From assembly GCA_002070115.1 (NCBI GenBank), contig MWCO01000029.1, positions 1 to 63,226 of the forward strand: a DNA stretch of 63,226 nt, in the 5' to 3' direction. The translations under genes and the position numbers were made by a program. Origin of the DNA: Deltaproteobacteria bacterium ADurb.Bin207. GTDB taxonomy: Bacteria > Myxococcota_A > Polyangia > Polyangiales > Polyangiaceae. This document shows positions 35,301 through 43,810 of the stretch, in pieces. The notes below the pieces were generated by a model. That model had not been told where the DNA came from. It made no database searches and worked only from the letters and a program-made list of their open reading frames with translations. Numbering within the stretch: the stretch's first letter is position 1; each line of letters begins with the position of its first letter.

Positions 35301-36720
35301 AGGCAAGCTTTTCTCTCGTGCGGCGGACTATTACTTGGAAGCGGCACAAGCGGCACGAGCCGGATACCAGACCCAACTCGCAAGACCGTATTTTCAGCGC
35401 GCTCTGCTATTGCTCGACACCTCGGATTTGCGTCGTTTGCGGGCCCATGAAGCGTTGGAGGGCATTTATCGATTGCTGGGACGACACAAGCAGCGTCGAA
35501 GGCATTTGCATGCTCTTCGGCAAATGGCGCGAGGGAGCAACAGTGCGGAGTGGGTGGCTTTGGCGCTGCTTCGGACGGCGGTATTTTATTATGACGAAAA
35601 CTTTTATTCGAGTTGTGAGACGGTAGCTCGCCAAGCGTGTGAGGCGGCGCGGGTAGCGTCGGCGCCCTATATCGAGGTGGAGGCGTTATCGACGCAAGGG
35701 GAGGCGTTGCGGGAACTTGGCGACGTGCAAGGGGCCTTGGCTGCCTGCGACCGAGCGTTGAAACTAGCGAAAAATAAAGGGGTTTCTCCGCGAATTCGAG
35801 CTGATGTCCTTCGCTCCCGTGGCTTGTTGTTGCGTCGCGTGGGCCGTGTTCGCGAGGCGGTGGACTGCCATGTGGAAGCGATTGCGGTGTTTCGGCGGGT
35901 TGGGGCTCGAAGGCCGGAAGCGCGGACGATGAACGCGCTTGCTTTTGCGATGTTCGTTCTCGAGCGTTTTGAGGATTCGATTGCGCTTGCGCTGTCTTCG
36001 ATCAGCATCGACCTTGCGATCGGAGGTCGATTTCAGATAGCCAAAACGTTGTCGAACATCGGCCAAGCCTATGCGCGACTAGGAGATTTGGCGCGGGGCA
36101 TCGCTTATCTCAAACGGGCTCGTGAAGCGCATGAGCATTATGGGGACCAGGACTCTCGGGCGGATACGCTCATTGTATCGGCGGAAGTGATGCTGGAAGC
36201 GGGGGACTTGGATGCGGCGCGGAGTTTCTGCCTCGATGCGGCGGCGCTGACTTCCGTAACGGGCAGTGCGTACGACGAGGTTCATGAAAAAATCGTGCAT
36301 GCGATGCTCGATCGAATGAGCAACGATTCGGCAAGAGCGGTAACGCTTGCCGCTTCTGCACGACAAGCGGCGGAAAGCCAGGCTTTGGTGAGTTTTTCTT
36401 GTCTTGCCACCGCCGTGGAAGCCGCCGCGAGGGTCGATATTGGGGAGGTTCATACGGGGATTTTGCTTGCGACGACGGCGCTCGGTTCCATTGCGGCCAT
36501 TCAGGGTTCCGAGTTTGGTTTGGAAATCTGCGTGATATGTTGGGATACACTACGTCGTGCGGGCTCTCCCCAAGCCATCGAGGCAAAGCGGGTAACGTTG
36601 GCCAGGATCGCGCAAATCGTATCGCATATTCGAGATCCGAGGCTCAAAAGCCTGTTTTTCAACCGGTCCGTGGTTCGGTTGGTTCTTGATGAAGCCAAAC
36701 CGCAGACCTCCGTGTCGTGA
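32368..36720 (+). CDS. Kinase / cyclase-like / AAA ATPase / TPR fusion protein
   Basis: A 1450-residue cytoplasmic protein; the ATG at 32368 follows AAGGGTG. Order: Ser/Thr kinase (about residues 10-285; GFGGMAEVF, VVKRIL, HRDVSPQN with Ser replacing the usual Lys, DFG in IADFGVATAN, SPEQ); a class III cyclase-like domain without obvious metal residues (about 375-560); a STAND-like ATPase (about 570-820) with Walker A GEMGIGKS and Walker B-like IWIIDGLQWVD; a linker; then a long TPR array (about 950-1400). Such fusions are typical of myxobacterial signalling and would couple a sensed ligand to kinase output through oligomerisation. No membrane segment is seen. Confidence 0.92.
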   Translation: MSESPLGPVPTQLAHFEIKGRIGFGGMAEVFLADKHGAENTCKRLVVKRILPVYGNNSDFREMFKAEAGVATRLNHPNIVQVYEFQEFAEAGQLLSMEYVEGLDLGKLMAYARIKSTRIPPWVAAYIIAEAAKGLHYAHERKSDDGVALAIVHRDVSPQNILLSYEGAVKIADFGVATANLFRDKVGVLKGKYGYMSPEQARAEIVDRRTDIYALGVIFYEMLAGRPLRPGLSGDDLLAAVRSGQIVAPSTYVRDIPTELEAIVLRALSARKEERYQTARDMAGAISRAMMQRQQLVEAVTLEGTIEALAPRNITSPDVDRKLAFRQSGGLGDLAAQNTVAAVRSARDGSGISSVGTHDEPDIEAKKTAPNKVTKEVRHVAILTLRLHGLEELRQLGGAERGIEREIRNMLDSLAFKWGARLTWTSHDHARAIVGLLANPSRATSDAANCAIDIQEFLKASAEEWPVTVQASIGIVRGIASGVRDHQGHLIDHALQNPAEFLASLVGDRAPAGCTWAAGGIYRLVRDEFVWRDALPLHIEDAAARQAPSTMRIHELIRRFSRGERAIRREASPSDLIGRDAEKADLHSALHNATQPAEAGAEHVVVRVVVGEMGIGKSALVRAFLNEVRSDVSRIHLDPSPANSELAFGAVAELVRALSSTSSDMKLEQAQAVLNDLLGMPGGAITYRLAQLVSGEREEHGEDEDAAYVRKIVVSGLRRLLAVHTQVGASIWIIDGLQWVDRPSLEIFSELMRESGPHPLLVLLVTRPEERVLPFIENLVRIELRGLRFDEMAQLVESRFGVQQGVASACADLIPRVAGNPFFLLEMVDALLEQETLEIKDHDGRQIMVRAKQSANRAQALPSTLEQLIANRLNELPPEERAVVSWLSAAGGPLSESDIVNLGRLTSPEPIGRLCARGMCDRRGDSIDFRHPIARDVAYQAIDAKERVLLHRRLGEHLAETPIASGLSAVIVARHLARGKLFSRAADYYLEAAQAARAGYQTQLARPYFQRALLLLDTSDLRRLRAHEALEGIYRLLGRHKQRRRHLHALRQMARGSNSAEWVALALLRTAVFYYDENFYSSCETVARQACEAARVASAPYIEVEALSTQGEALRELGDVQGALAACDRALKLAKNKGVSPRIRADVLRSRGLLLRRVGRVREAVDCHVEAIAVFRRVGARRPEARTMNALAFAMFVLERFEDSIALALSSISIDLAIGGRFQIAKTLSNIGQAYARLGDLARGIAYLKRAREAHEHYGDQDSRADTLIVSAEVMLEAGDLDAARSFCLDAAALTSVTGSAYDEVHEKIVHAMLDRMSNDSARAVTLAASARQAAESQALVSFSCLATAVEAAARVDIGEVHTGILLATTALGSIAAIQGSEFGLEICVICWDTLRRAGSPQAIEAKRVTLARIAQIVSHIRDPRLKSLFFNRSVVRLVLDEAKPQTSVS

Positions 36721-36786
36721 GCGTCTTTGGCTCAATCCTACCATGCCCTGATGGAATTACGCTTCGAGGCGTCTATACTCGCCGCC

Positions 36787-37536
36787 ATGCTTGATACGGT
36801 GCGAGCCTTCGTGGCTCTCAATCTCGAAATGGCCTCCACGCGGCGCATCATCGCGTTGCAACGAGGGTTGCGCGCGAGCCCGGAGCTTCCTTCCGCCCAG
36901 GTAGCGTGGGTGGCCGCGCCCAACCTGCATCTAGGTCTTCGAGCGTTGGGTTCCATGGATGCAGCGTTGACGCCTGCCCTTGCGGATGGGATGCGTGAGG
37001 CGCTTCGGACCCTGCCGCCGATCCGTATTCCGCTGGTGGGTCCGGCCGCGTATCCTTCGGAATCGGAAGCGCGTCTGGTGGTGGTGGAACCCGCGCAGAT
37101 TCCCGATGCGCTTCGAAACCTCGGGGAACGAATCGAGGCTCTTGTGCAGTCTATCGGATTTGCTCCTGAAACAAGACCCTTTCGTCCGCATATCGTATTG
37201 GCGAGGACGTCCACGGCCGTGGCTGTGTCGCGATGGTTTGCTTCGTTGGGGCGCGTGGACCTTCCGGAGGCTCAAGCCACGGAATGCGTCGTTTTCGAGC
37301 AAAAGGCGGTTCCAGCCGCGGAATACCCCGCATTGATAAGAGTGGGGTTGTCGAATCCCACATCCCATCGTTCCCAACGACCTCGCCCCTCTCAACGTTC
37401 ACGGGCTCGCTCCAAACCACCGGCGGCAGGGGCCCAGGACTCGTCCACCACGATTCCATCTCCTCCGAAAGTGCCGAGCGATCTCGACATCTCCCCGGGG
37501 TCTGACGTGGATGCGGTGAAAAGTGACGATGCATGA
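36787..37536 (+). CDS. thpR: RNA 2',3'-cyclic phosphodiesterase (2'-5' RNA ligase)-like protein
   Basis: A 249-residue protein of the 2H phosphoesterase superfamily. The ATG at 36787 gives MLDTVRAFVAL, the usual opening of ThpR; longer upstream starts add unmatched residues. The two histidine motifs are present but changed: HLGL (His48) instead of HxTx, and HIVL (His135) in RPHIVLAR instead of H-x-T-L-A-R. Both histidines remain and both Thr residues are lost. The C-terminus (after about residue 190) is a Pro/Arg/Ser-rich tail not found in typical members. It overlaps the next gene by a few bases. The ligand or reaction is uncertain. Confidence 0.78.
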   Translation: MLDTVRAFVALNLEMASTRRIIALQRGLRASPELPSAQVAWVAAPNLHLGLRALGSMDAALTPALADGMREALRTLPPIRIPLVGPAAYPSESEARLVVVEPAQIPDALRNLGERIEALVQSIGFAPETRPFRPHIVLARTSTAVAVSRWFASLGRVDLPEAQATECVVFEQKAVPAAEYPALIRVGLSNPTSHRSQRPRPSQRSRARSKPPAAGAQDSSTTIPSPPKVPSDLDISPGSDVDAVKSDDA

Positions 37537-38620
37537 CATGGGCAGTGACGGCAGTGCCATGGGCCAGCAAGGGGGAGGTTTCGACGAGCAGCTTGTGGCT
37601 TCGGCGGAGCTACTGCAGCGAATACGCGGGTTGAGTCGACGTTTCTCTGGGGTGGGGCTTAGGGGCACGGCGTTGATTCGGATGCCGCAGTGCGACCGGT
37701 TGGTATCGTCGGAGGCGAGAGTCTGGTTTGCGTTGGAGAATCTACAAATCACGGGTTCTTTCAAAGTGCGGGGGGCTTTGGCGGCGTTGGACTCATGGTC
37801 TGGGTGTACGGATCGAACCGTGGTGACGGCATCGGCTGGAAATCATGGTGCCGGGGTAGCGTTTGCGGCGGAGGTGTTGGGTTGGCAAGCGGTGGTGGTG
37901 GTACCGGAGGCAACACCACGTCGGAAAGTGCAGGCGATACAGCGGGCGGGGGTGAAGCTGGAGCGGGTGCAAGGGGGATACGATCGAGCGGAGGAACAGG
38001 CATATTCTCTAGCAAAAACGCATGGTTGGCGTTTTCTATCCCCCTACGACGACGTTGTCGTTGCCGCGGGCAATGGGGGGTCATTGGGATTCGAGATCGT
38101 GCAACAGCTTGGTTGTGTGCCGGAGCGGGTCGTGGTTCCCGTGGGTGGCGGCGGATTGGCATCGGGGCTTGGTTGGGCGTTGGCGCAACAAGCGGGCGAG
38201 TCGATTGGACAGAACCGTCGAGTGTGGGGAGTGCAGAGTGAGATGTCTCCCGCCATGGCGAGGTCTTTAGAGGAAAAGCGAGCGATTGAATCGCTCGAAC
38301 CGTTGGGGCCGACGCTTGCGGAGGGGTTGGAAGGTGGGGTTCGTGCAAGGGCTTTTGACCGGGCGGCGATGGTTTTGGGGGGGGTATGGGTGGTGACGGA
38401 ACAGGAAATATCGTGGGCAATACAATGGATTTGGCAGGAATTGGGGCTTCGGGTCGAGGGGTCGGCCGCCGCGGCGTTGGTTCCCCTTCTTTCGGGTAGA
38501 CTACGAGGGTGGATACAGGGAAATATGGTCATCGTCTTGACTGGAAGAAACGTCGACGACGATGTATTTCGTCAAGTGACGGGCGACGCTTGTTGTCGTT
38601 CCGTTGGATGGTCGCTTTGA
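37529..38620 (+). CDS. Threonine/serine dehydratase-like PLP enzyme
   Basis: A 363-residue fold-type II PLP enzyme. The Schiff-base lysine is in ENLQITGSFKVRGAL, the cofactor phosphate loop is GGGGLASG and the substrate motif is SAGNHGAGVAF, all as in threonine ammonia-lyases and serine racemases. The start is uncertain (37529 or 37538); both give coupling with the ThpR-like gene, whose stop is at 37536. A Gly/Gln-rich leader of about 20 residues precedes the domain. There is no ACT regulatory domain, so it resembles the catabolic rather than the feedback-inhibited biosynthetic form. Confidence 0.85.
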   Translation: MHDMGSDGSAMGQQGGGFDEQLVASAELLQRIRGLSRRFSGVGLRGTALIRMPQCDRLVSSEARVWFALENLQITGSFKVRGALAALDSWSGCTDRTVVTASAGNHGAGVAFAAEVLGWQAVVVVPEATPRRKVQAIQRAGVKLERVQGGYDRAEEQAYSLAKTHGWRFLSPYDDVVVAAGNGGSLGFEIVQQLGCVPERVVVPVGGGGLASGLGWALAQQAGESIGQNRRVWGVQSEMSPAMARSLEEKRAIESLEPLGPTLAEGLEGGVRARAFDRAAMVLGGVWVVTEQEISWAIQWIWQELGLRVEGSAAAALVPLLSGRLRGWIQGNMVIVLTGRNVDDDVFRQVTGDACCRSVGWSL

Positions 38621-38669
38621 ATTATGAAACGATACAGGGGGTCACTCGATTGGGGTGACAGGTAGGTTG

Positions 38670-40616
38670 ATGCGAAACAGGACCAAGGGTGACGTAAGGC
38701 TGCTCGATCAGATGCTGATGGATCAACGCATCAGCACCGAGCAGTATGAAGCGTCGCTAACGCATTACCAGGCCAATGGTGGACGGATCGAGGAGTCGAT
38801 GCTCGAGGTCAACGCCATTAGCGAGGTGGATTTGCTCAAGTACCTTGCGGCGTTTCACAAGACGCGATTCGTATCGACGGAAAAGCTATCGAAGGCGGAT
38901 ATTCATCGTACGACGTTGGAGAAGGTTCCGAAGAAACTGGCGGAGGGGCTTGGGGTATTTCCGGTGTTATGGGATCCGCAGGCGGGGGTATTGTCGGTGG
39001 TTACCAGTGATCCCGACAATCTCGAAGTGCTCAAGGAAGTGCAGATATTCGCGGCGGCAAAGGAGGTTCGGGCTTTTGTGGCGAGGCCCGCGGCCGTGCG
39101 GGCGGCGATCGCGAAAGCTTATGGTGGGGACATTCATGCCTTTGCCATTCTCGATCGTTCTGCGCACGAGCAGTTTCAGACGATGTTGGATGTGTATGAG
39201 CGCAACCTCGTGAGTGAAGAGACGATGGCGGTTGCGTTGGCGGATGCCAGGGAGCGAGAGCGTGTGCTTTCGGGCGATGCGTTGGAGCAATCGGCTTCGG
39301 TGGCGGTAGGCGGGCTCGGGACGGTGACGTCGGAGCCGTATATCGAGACGCTCAACGTTATGGTGAGTCTGATTGAGAACCCGCGACCGGATCTTCGGGG
39401 TCATTCCTCGCACGTGGCGCGTTTGACGAAACGCATTGCGGAGCGCATTGGGTTGGCTCCGGTGGAGGTTGCTTCGATGGTCGTGGCGGCGCATTTGCAC
39501 GACCTGGGCAAGATGAGCGCCTACCATCTTACGGCGCTGAACGTGTCGCAATACGAGGGGCATCGGGTAGCGGCGGAGAAGTCGTACATGACGCCGCGGC
39601 GCTTGCTCGAGGGAGTGAACTTGAATCCGTCGACGATCAAAGCGCTGGAGAGTATGTATGAGCGTTTCGATGGAACTGGGCTTCCGGGGGTGCTGGGGGG
39701 TAAGGATATTCCGTTGGGCGCTCGTATCCTCGCGATCACCGATACGTACGCGGATTTGACACAGAATCCTCGCAATCCTTTTCGAAAGACGCTGCGTCCC
39801 ATGGAAGCGAGCGAGGTGCTCGAGCGATTCAAGACAACGGTATTCGATCCCAATCTGGTCGATTTGTTCAAGCATGCGGTGACGGGCGACGACATGCGGG
39901 CTCGTTTGCTTGCCAATCGTCATAAGGCATTGGTGATCGATCCGGATCCGGAGGAGACGACGCTGCTCGAGCTTCGCATGATCGAGCAAGGATTCGAGGT
40001 GGTGATTTGTCGCGCTTCCGATCAGGCGGCCAAAGCGTTGCACAGTGGGGATTTTGAGATTGTCGTTTCGGAAGTGGACCTCAAACCGGAAGATGGGTTT
40101 GCTCTTTTTGGAGCCATGAAAGAACAACCCTACGGCCAGGATTTATCGTGGGTATTTCTTACGCGACGTGCGGCGCGGGGCGATGTGCAGAGGGGATTCG
40201 ACTTGGGAGCCGCTGATTATGTCATCAAGCCTGCGCAAGCGGACGTGTTGGTGACCAAGCTCAAGCAGATCATCGAGCGAAACGCAACCAAGACGCGCCA
40301 CAAGGGGGTATCGGGTTCTCTTACGGAAATGGCTCTTCCGGACATCGTGCAAATCCTGTGGCACGGCAGAAAAACTGGGGCTTTGCGCATTCGTTCGGGT
40401 TCCGACCATGGTGAGATCCACTTTCAACACGGAGCCATCGTCAACGCGATGCATGGTCGATTGCGCGGCGAAGATGCCTTTTATACGATGCTTCGGTTGA
40501 AATCGGGGGAATTCGCGTTGGACCCCAATTTCATTCCTCAGGCAAAGGTGATTCATGATAGTCCCGAGGCGTTGTTGCTCGAAGGGATGCGTCGTTTGGA
40601 TGAGGGACAAGGTTGA
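38670..40616 (+). CDS. MshEN / degenerate HD-GYP / receiver-like / PATAN signalling protein
   Basis: A 648-residue cytoplasmic protein; the start at 38670 is preferred over a GTG at 38655. Residues about 8-150 match the N-terminal domain of type II secretion ATPase E (MshEN, a c-di-GMP-binding module: RLLDQMLMDQRISTEQY). An HD-GYP-type domain follows (about 225-420) with HD at 277-278 (HLHDLGKMS), but the second metal motif reads MYERFDGTGLPG, where HHExxDGxGYP is expected. A receiver-like domain (about 430-545) keeps its acidic pair and the DYVIKP Lys, but Glu468 is at the phospho-Asp position. A PATAN/DUF4388 domain ends the protein. It may be a c-di-GMP effector rather than a hydrolase. 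Confidence 0.86.
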   Translation: MRNRTKGDVRLLDQMLMDQRISTEQYEASLTHYQANGGRIEESMLEVNAISEVDLLKYLAAFHKTRFVSTEKLSKADIHRTTLEKVPKKLAEGLGVFPVLWDPQAGVLSVVTSDPDNLEVLKEVQIFAAAKEVRAFVARPAAVRAAIAKAYGGDIHAFAILDRSAHEQFQTMLDVYERNLVSEETMAVALADARERERVLSGDALEQSASVAVGGLGTVTSEPYIETLNVMVSLIENPRPDLRGHSSHVARLTKRIAERIGLAPVEVASMVVAAHLHDLGKMSAYHLTALNVSQYEGHRVAAEKSYMTPRRLLEGVNLNPSTIKALESMYERFDGTGLPGVLGGKDIPLGARILAITDTYADLTQNPRNPFRKTLRPMEASEVLERFKTTVFDPNLVDLFKHAVTGDDMRARLLANRHKALVIDPDPEETTLLELRMIEQGFEVVICRASDQAAKALHSGDFEIVVSEVDLKPEDGFALFGAMKEQPYGQDLSWVFLTRRAARGDVQRGFDLGAADYVIKPAQADVLVTKLKQIIERNATKTRHKGVSGSLTEMALPDIVQILWHGRKTGALRIRSGSDHGEIHFQHGAIVNAMHGRLRGEDAFYTMLRLKSGEFALDPNFIPQAKVIHDSPEALLLEGMRRLDEGQG

Positions 40617-40702
40617 AATGGCGGTTCGACGGTGTGCGCTTCCGAGCCCAACGTGTGGTAACCTGATGGGGTCTCGCTTTTTTGGGTGAGTGGAGTCATC
40701 TC

Positions 40703-41464
40703 GTGAGCAAGGCGCAGTCGCCACTTCTCGGATTCAATAACAACGTCAAACACCGTGGGCGTATGTTCCATATTCAGACGGAGGATTCGGGAATCAAGTA
40801 TCCCCACATCATTACGCATTTGTTTGCCGACGGCGGTCGCATCCTCAAGAGCACCAAAACCTCTTACGCCGAGTATATTGGCAGCGAGAATCTTCGCGAG
40901 ACGGTTCGCAACCTGATGCAGGAACAGCATAAGTCCATGTTCATTGCGTTGCGTGACGGCCAATTTGATCACCTGATCGACGAAACGATGGACGAAAAAC
41001 GGGGCTCGGGCGAACAGGGGAAAGGTGCCGCGGAGCCAGAGCCTAGCGTGGCGGTACCGGAGTCAGCGCAAGGTCCTATTTCCAGCGCGGTGCTCGATGT
41101 GGAAGTCCTCGAGCGAGCGGCGGCTTCGGTGCAAAGCCGGTCTCCTCTTTTTGGTGGCGAGGACATGCCTCCTCCCCCCCCTACCGTGTTGCCAACGCAA
41201 AAGCCGAGTGGTTCGTACCGTGCGGTGGGAGTGGGGCCCTCCAGCCAAGCCACCGACAAAAACAAAGGGCATTATTCGGCTCCGCGTCCTGCCTCCATCT
41301 TCGGAACAGCTTCGGTGTCCGAGTCCTCGAAGACGGTGTTTGGGGAAGATGTCATTAGCAGCAAGTCACTCGACGAAGTGATCATGGACTTTCTTTCCGA
41401 GGAGTTCGACACCTCATCGAACCACGAAGGGGATGAAGACTCGGACAAACGTGGACGCTCGTAA
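40703..41464 (+). CDS. Conserved hypothetical protein, myxobacterial type
   Basis: A 253-residue protein; the GTG at 40703 follows GGAGT. The first 90 residues form a compact domain (NNNVKHRGRMFHIQTEDSG to EQHKSMFIALRDGQFDHL) rich in conserved-looking aromatic and charged residues. The remainder is low-complexity and likely disordered (Pro/Ser/Gly-rich with PPPPTVLP). No signal or membrane segment. It overlaps the next gene by 32 bp, so co-transcription with the upstream signalling gene and the downstream fusion gene is likely. Function unknown. Confidence 0.7.
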   Translation: MSKAQSPLLGFNNNVKHRGRMFHIQTEDSGIKYPHIITHLFADGGRILKSTKTSYAEYIGSENLRETVRNLMQEQHKSMFIALRDGQFDHLIDETMDEKRGSGEQGKGAAEPEPSVAVPESAQGPISSAVLDVEVLERAAASVQSRSPLFGGEDMPPPPPTVLPTQKPSGSYRAVGVGPSSQATDKNKGHYSAPRPASIFGTASVSESSKTVFGEDVISSKSLDEVIMDFLSEEFDTSSNHEGDEDSDKRGRS

Positions 41465-43148
41465 CCGAGAGAAAGACTTCCTCGCTCGTGCCGGGGCTTT
41501 GGCGTGGGCGTTGCCCACCGATAGCTGGTTGTATGAGGACGATTGTCTTGTCGTTGTGAGCAAACCCGCGGGCATGTCGGTGTCGGGATCGGAACACGAT
41601 CTATTGTCGCGTGTTCGGATCATCCTTGATTTCCAGGCCAAGAGCACCGAAGGTCTTGGCGCTCCCATTCATCTGGACAGAGATGTGTCTGGAGTCGTGG
41701 CGTTGGCAGCGAGCAAGCAAGCCAATGCATCGATGAGTCGGCAGGTACAACAGCATGCTTTGTCGTGGACGTTCGTGGTTGCGGTGTCTTGTTCTTTCGA
41801 CTTAGCCCCGAGGGGGCAAAGGGATGTGGGAGTCATTCGAGATCGAAACGGATTGATGCGTGCGAGTCGGGGCAAATCCGATAAGCGAGTCCATCTCGAC
41901 TATCAGGTGCAATCGCGACAAGGGGACCGGTATTTGATCGAGGTACGATGTGCTGATGGACCGAGGGCGATACGAGCTGTGCTTGCATCGATGGGTATTG
42001 CTGTCGCGGGGGACGTCGTGTTTAAAGGTCCCGAAGCTTCGCGTTTGTTGCTCCATGCCAAGCAATTGACGTTGTTGCATCCGCGGCATGAAGGCGTCGT
42101 GACCTATCAGGCGCCTGAGCCATGGGCATTTCACGCGTGGATGCATCGACAGCAACGAGCCGAGCAACTCGACACGTCGAGCTTGGCGCAAGCATTGAAA
42201 GAGGCTGCGTGCAAACGCTTCTCGTTGTGTGCGCGGGGGCTAGAGGCATTTCGGCATGTGCATGGGGAAGCGGAAGGGCTGCGAGGATTGGATATCGAGT
42301 GGTACGGGAACCATGCGGTGGTGTGGGTAGAGGAGCAGACCTGCGACCGGGCCGTGGACGGGCTGCTCGCGGTTCTTGGGGAGTGGGAGCCCGCGGGGAT
42401 TTACTTGAAAAAACGTCCCAAGCAGGCCTCGCGAGCGAGCGATGGGCAGGGGGCCCCTTTGGTGTTTTCGCATGCGGTACGAGGACAAAACACACCGGAG
42501 CCGTTTTCCATCCTGGAGGATGGATTGGAGTATCTCGTGGACTTGGGGCAAGGGCTCAGCACGGGATTGTTCTTGGATATGCGTCGAAATCGGGCGTGGG
42601 TTCGACAAAACAGCCATGGGGCGGAGGTGCTCAACCTTTTTTCCTATACCTGTTCGTTTACGGTAGCGGCAGCCGCGGGAGGTGCCAAACGGACGGTGAG
42701 CGTGGATATTTCGAAGCGTTCGCTGGAGGTGGGTGATCGTAACCTGTTGAAAAACGGTCTTAAATCACCGAATCATGAGTTTGTCTGCGATGATGTCCGT
42801 CGTTGGGTCGAGCGGGCAAATCGTCATCCCCATCGTTTCGATATGATCATTTTTGATCCGCCTTCCTTTGGGACGTCGCGATGGGGCCGTTTCTCCGTGA
42901 TGCGTGATTATGAAAGCCTCGTGTCGTTGACGATGCGGTTGTTGAGGGATGGGGGCTGGTTGCTGGCATGCACCAATCACCGGGCGGTACGGATGGGGAA
43001 GCTACAGGGCTGGCTTCAGTCGGCGGCGAGTGCGGCGGGTTGTCGATGGACGGTGTTGGAGCGAGCGTCGGCGGATCTGGATTTTCCCGTGGGACTGGAG
43101 GGCGAGCCTCATTTAAAGGCATTTCGGTGCCGTGTGGCATGGAAATGA
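41433..43148 (+). CDS. RluA-type pseudouridine synthase fused to RlmI-like 23S rRNA methyltransferase
   Basis: A 571-residue fusion. Residues about 30-230 resemble RluA-family pseudouridine synthases, with VVVSKPAGMSV and the catalytic Asp82 in HLDRDVSGVVAL (family form HRLDxxTSG). From about 265 the protein resembles RlmI/RlmK class I methyltransferases: EGLRGLDIEWYG, LDMRRNRAWV, the SAM motif NLFSYTCSFTVAA and DPPSFG near residue 475. Both parts retain their key motifs. One protein would then carry two rRNA or tRNA base modifications. The start could be the ATG at 41433 or a GTG at 41451. It overlaps the upstream gene. Confidence 0.82.
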   Translation: MKTRTNVDARNREKDFLARAGALAWALPTDSWLYEDDCLVVVSKPAGMSVSGSEHDLLSRVRIILDFQAKSTEGLGAPIHLDRDVSGVVALAASKQANASMSRQVQQHALSWTFVVAVSCSFDLAPRGQRDVGVIRDRNGLMRASRGKSDKRVHLDYQVQSRQGDRYLIEVRCADGPRAIRAVLASMGIAVAGDVVFKGPEASRLLLHAKQLTLLHPRHEGVVTYQAPEPWAFHAWMHRQQRAEQLDTSSLAQALKEAACKRFSLCARGLEAFRHVHGEAEGLRGLDIEWYGNHAVVWVEEQTCDRAVDGLLAVLGEWEPAGIYLKKRPKQASRASDGQGAPLVFSHAVRGQNTPEPFSILEDGLEYLVDLGQGLSTGLFLDMRRNRAWVRQNSHGAEVLNLFSYTCSFTVAAAAGGAKRTVSVDISKRSLEVGDRNLLKNGLKSPNHEFVCDDVRRWVERANRHPHRFDMIIFDPPSFGTSRWGRFSVMRDYESLVSLTMRLLRDGGWLLACTNHRAVRMGKLQGWLQSAASAAGCRWTVLERASADLDFPVGLEGEPHLKAFRCRVAWK

Positions 43149-43293
43149 CGACCCAACGGTCTTGGAGGGGAGATCCATGGAACGGAAGCGTAATAGAATA
43201 CGGCTGGTCACTGCCCGATCTGCCCGCAAGCGGAACGGGTGAGGATTTGATACACTTCGGACAGTTGACGTTGTTGTGGTTGAGGAGAAAGCC

Positions 43294-43719
43294 ATGATTC
43301 GGACAGCACTTCTGGCACTTATCGTAGGGACTCTTGCCACGGGATGCGTGGTGACGACGGGTGGAGCGCCATCGAATTCGTCTCCGACCCATAGTTATAA
43401 AGTGAGAGGAAAAAGTCGGAGCCACAGTAACCACGGCGGTTCGCGAGCCGCGGCAACACCAGGGACGACGCAGCCTGGGGGGCAATCTGGGGGTGGTGAA
43501 GCGGTGGCGACGCCTCCGGTGGTAACGCCTACGACAGAAGCGACGCCGACGACGGGCACCACACCGACTCCGGGCATGACGACAACACAAGGGCTGCCGT
43601 CGGTCCATCAGCAATCCAATCCTGCGGGAACGACGACCACGGGAGAAGAACAAAACGGCAATCAACCCAGAAGGCGGCTTCCCAAAGCGAACCTGCCGGT
43701 GCTGACACCAACCAAGTAG
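43294..43719 (+). CDS. Small Thr/Pro-rich lipoprotein
   Basis: A 141-residue protein starting at an ATG preceded by GAGGAGAAAGCC. The signal peptide ends at a clear lipobox (LATGC). The mature part is low complexity, with Ser/Gly/Arg first and then repeats of TPTTxxTPT and a C-terminal NLPVLTPTK. No domain is recognised. It could be a cell-surface spacer or a substrate for glycosylation. Confidence 0.75.
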   Translation: MIRTALLALIVGTLATGCVVTTGGAPSNSSPTHSYKVRGKSRSHSNHGGSRAAATPGTTQPGGQSGGGEAVATPPVVTPTTEATPTTGTTPTPGMTTTQGLPSVHQQSNPAGTTTTGEEQNGNQPRRRLPKANLPVLTPTK

Positions 43720-43810
43720 CCGCTGGGTGTTCGTCTATCGAACGGAATCCGTGCGAACTGGCGTCCCTCTGGAGTAGGCTCGGCATGCTTCTTCCAGGTT
43801 GGGAACGATC

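Noticed and set aside
38967..40127. A 386-codon minus-strand open frame
   Set aside because: It is antisense to the MshEN/HD/receiver/PATAN gene, is rich in Arg/His/Leu and has no motif.
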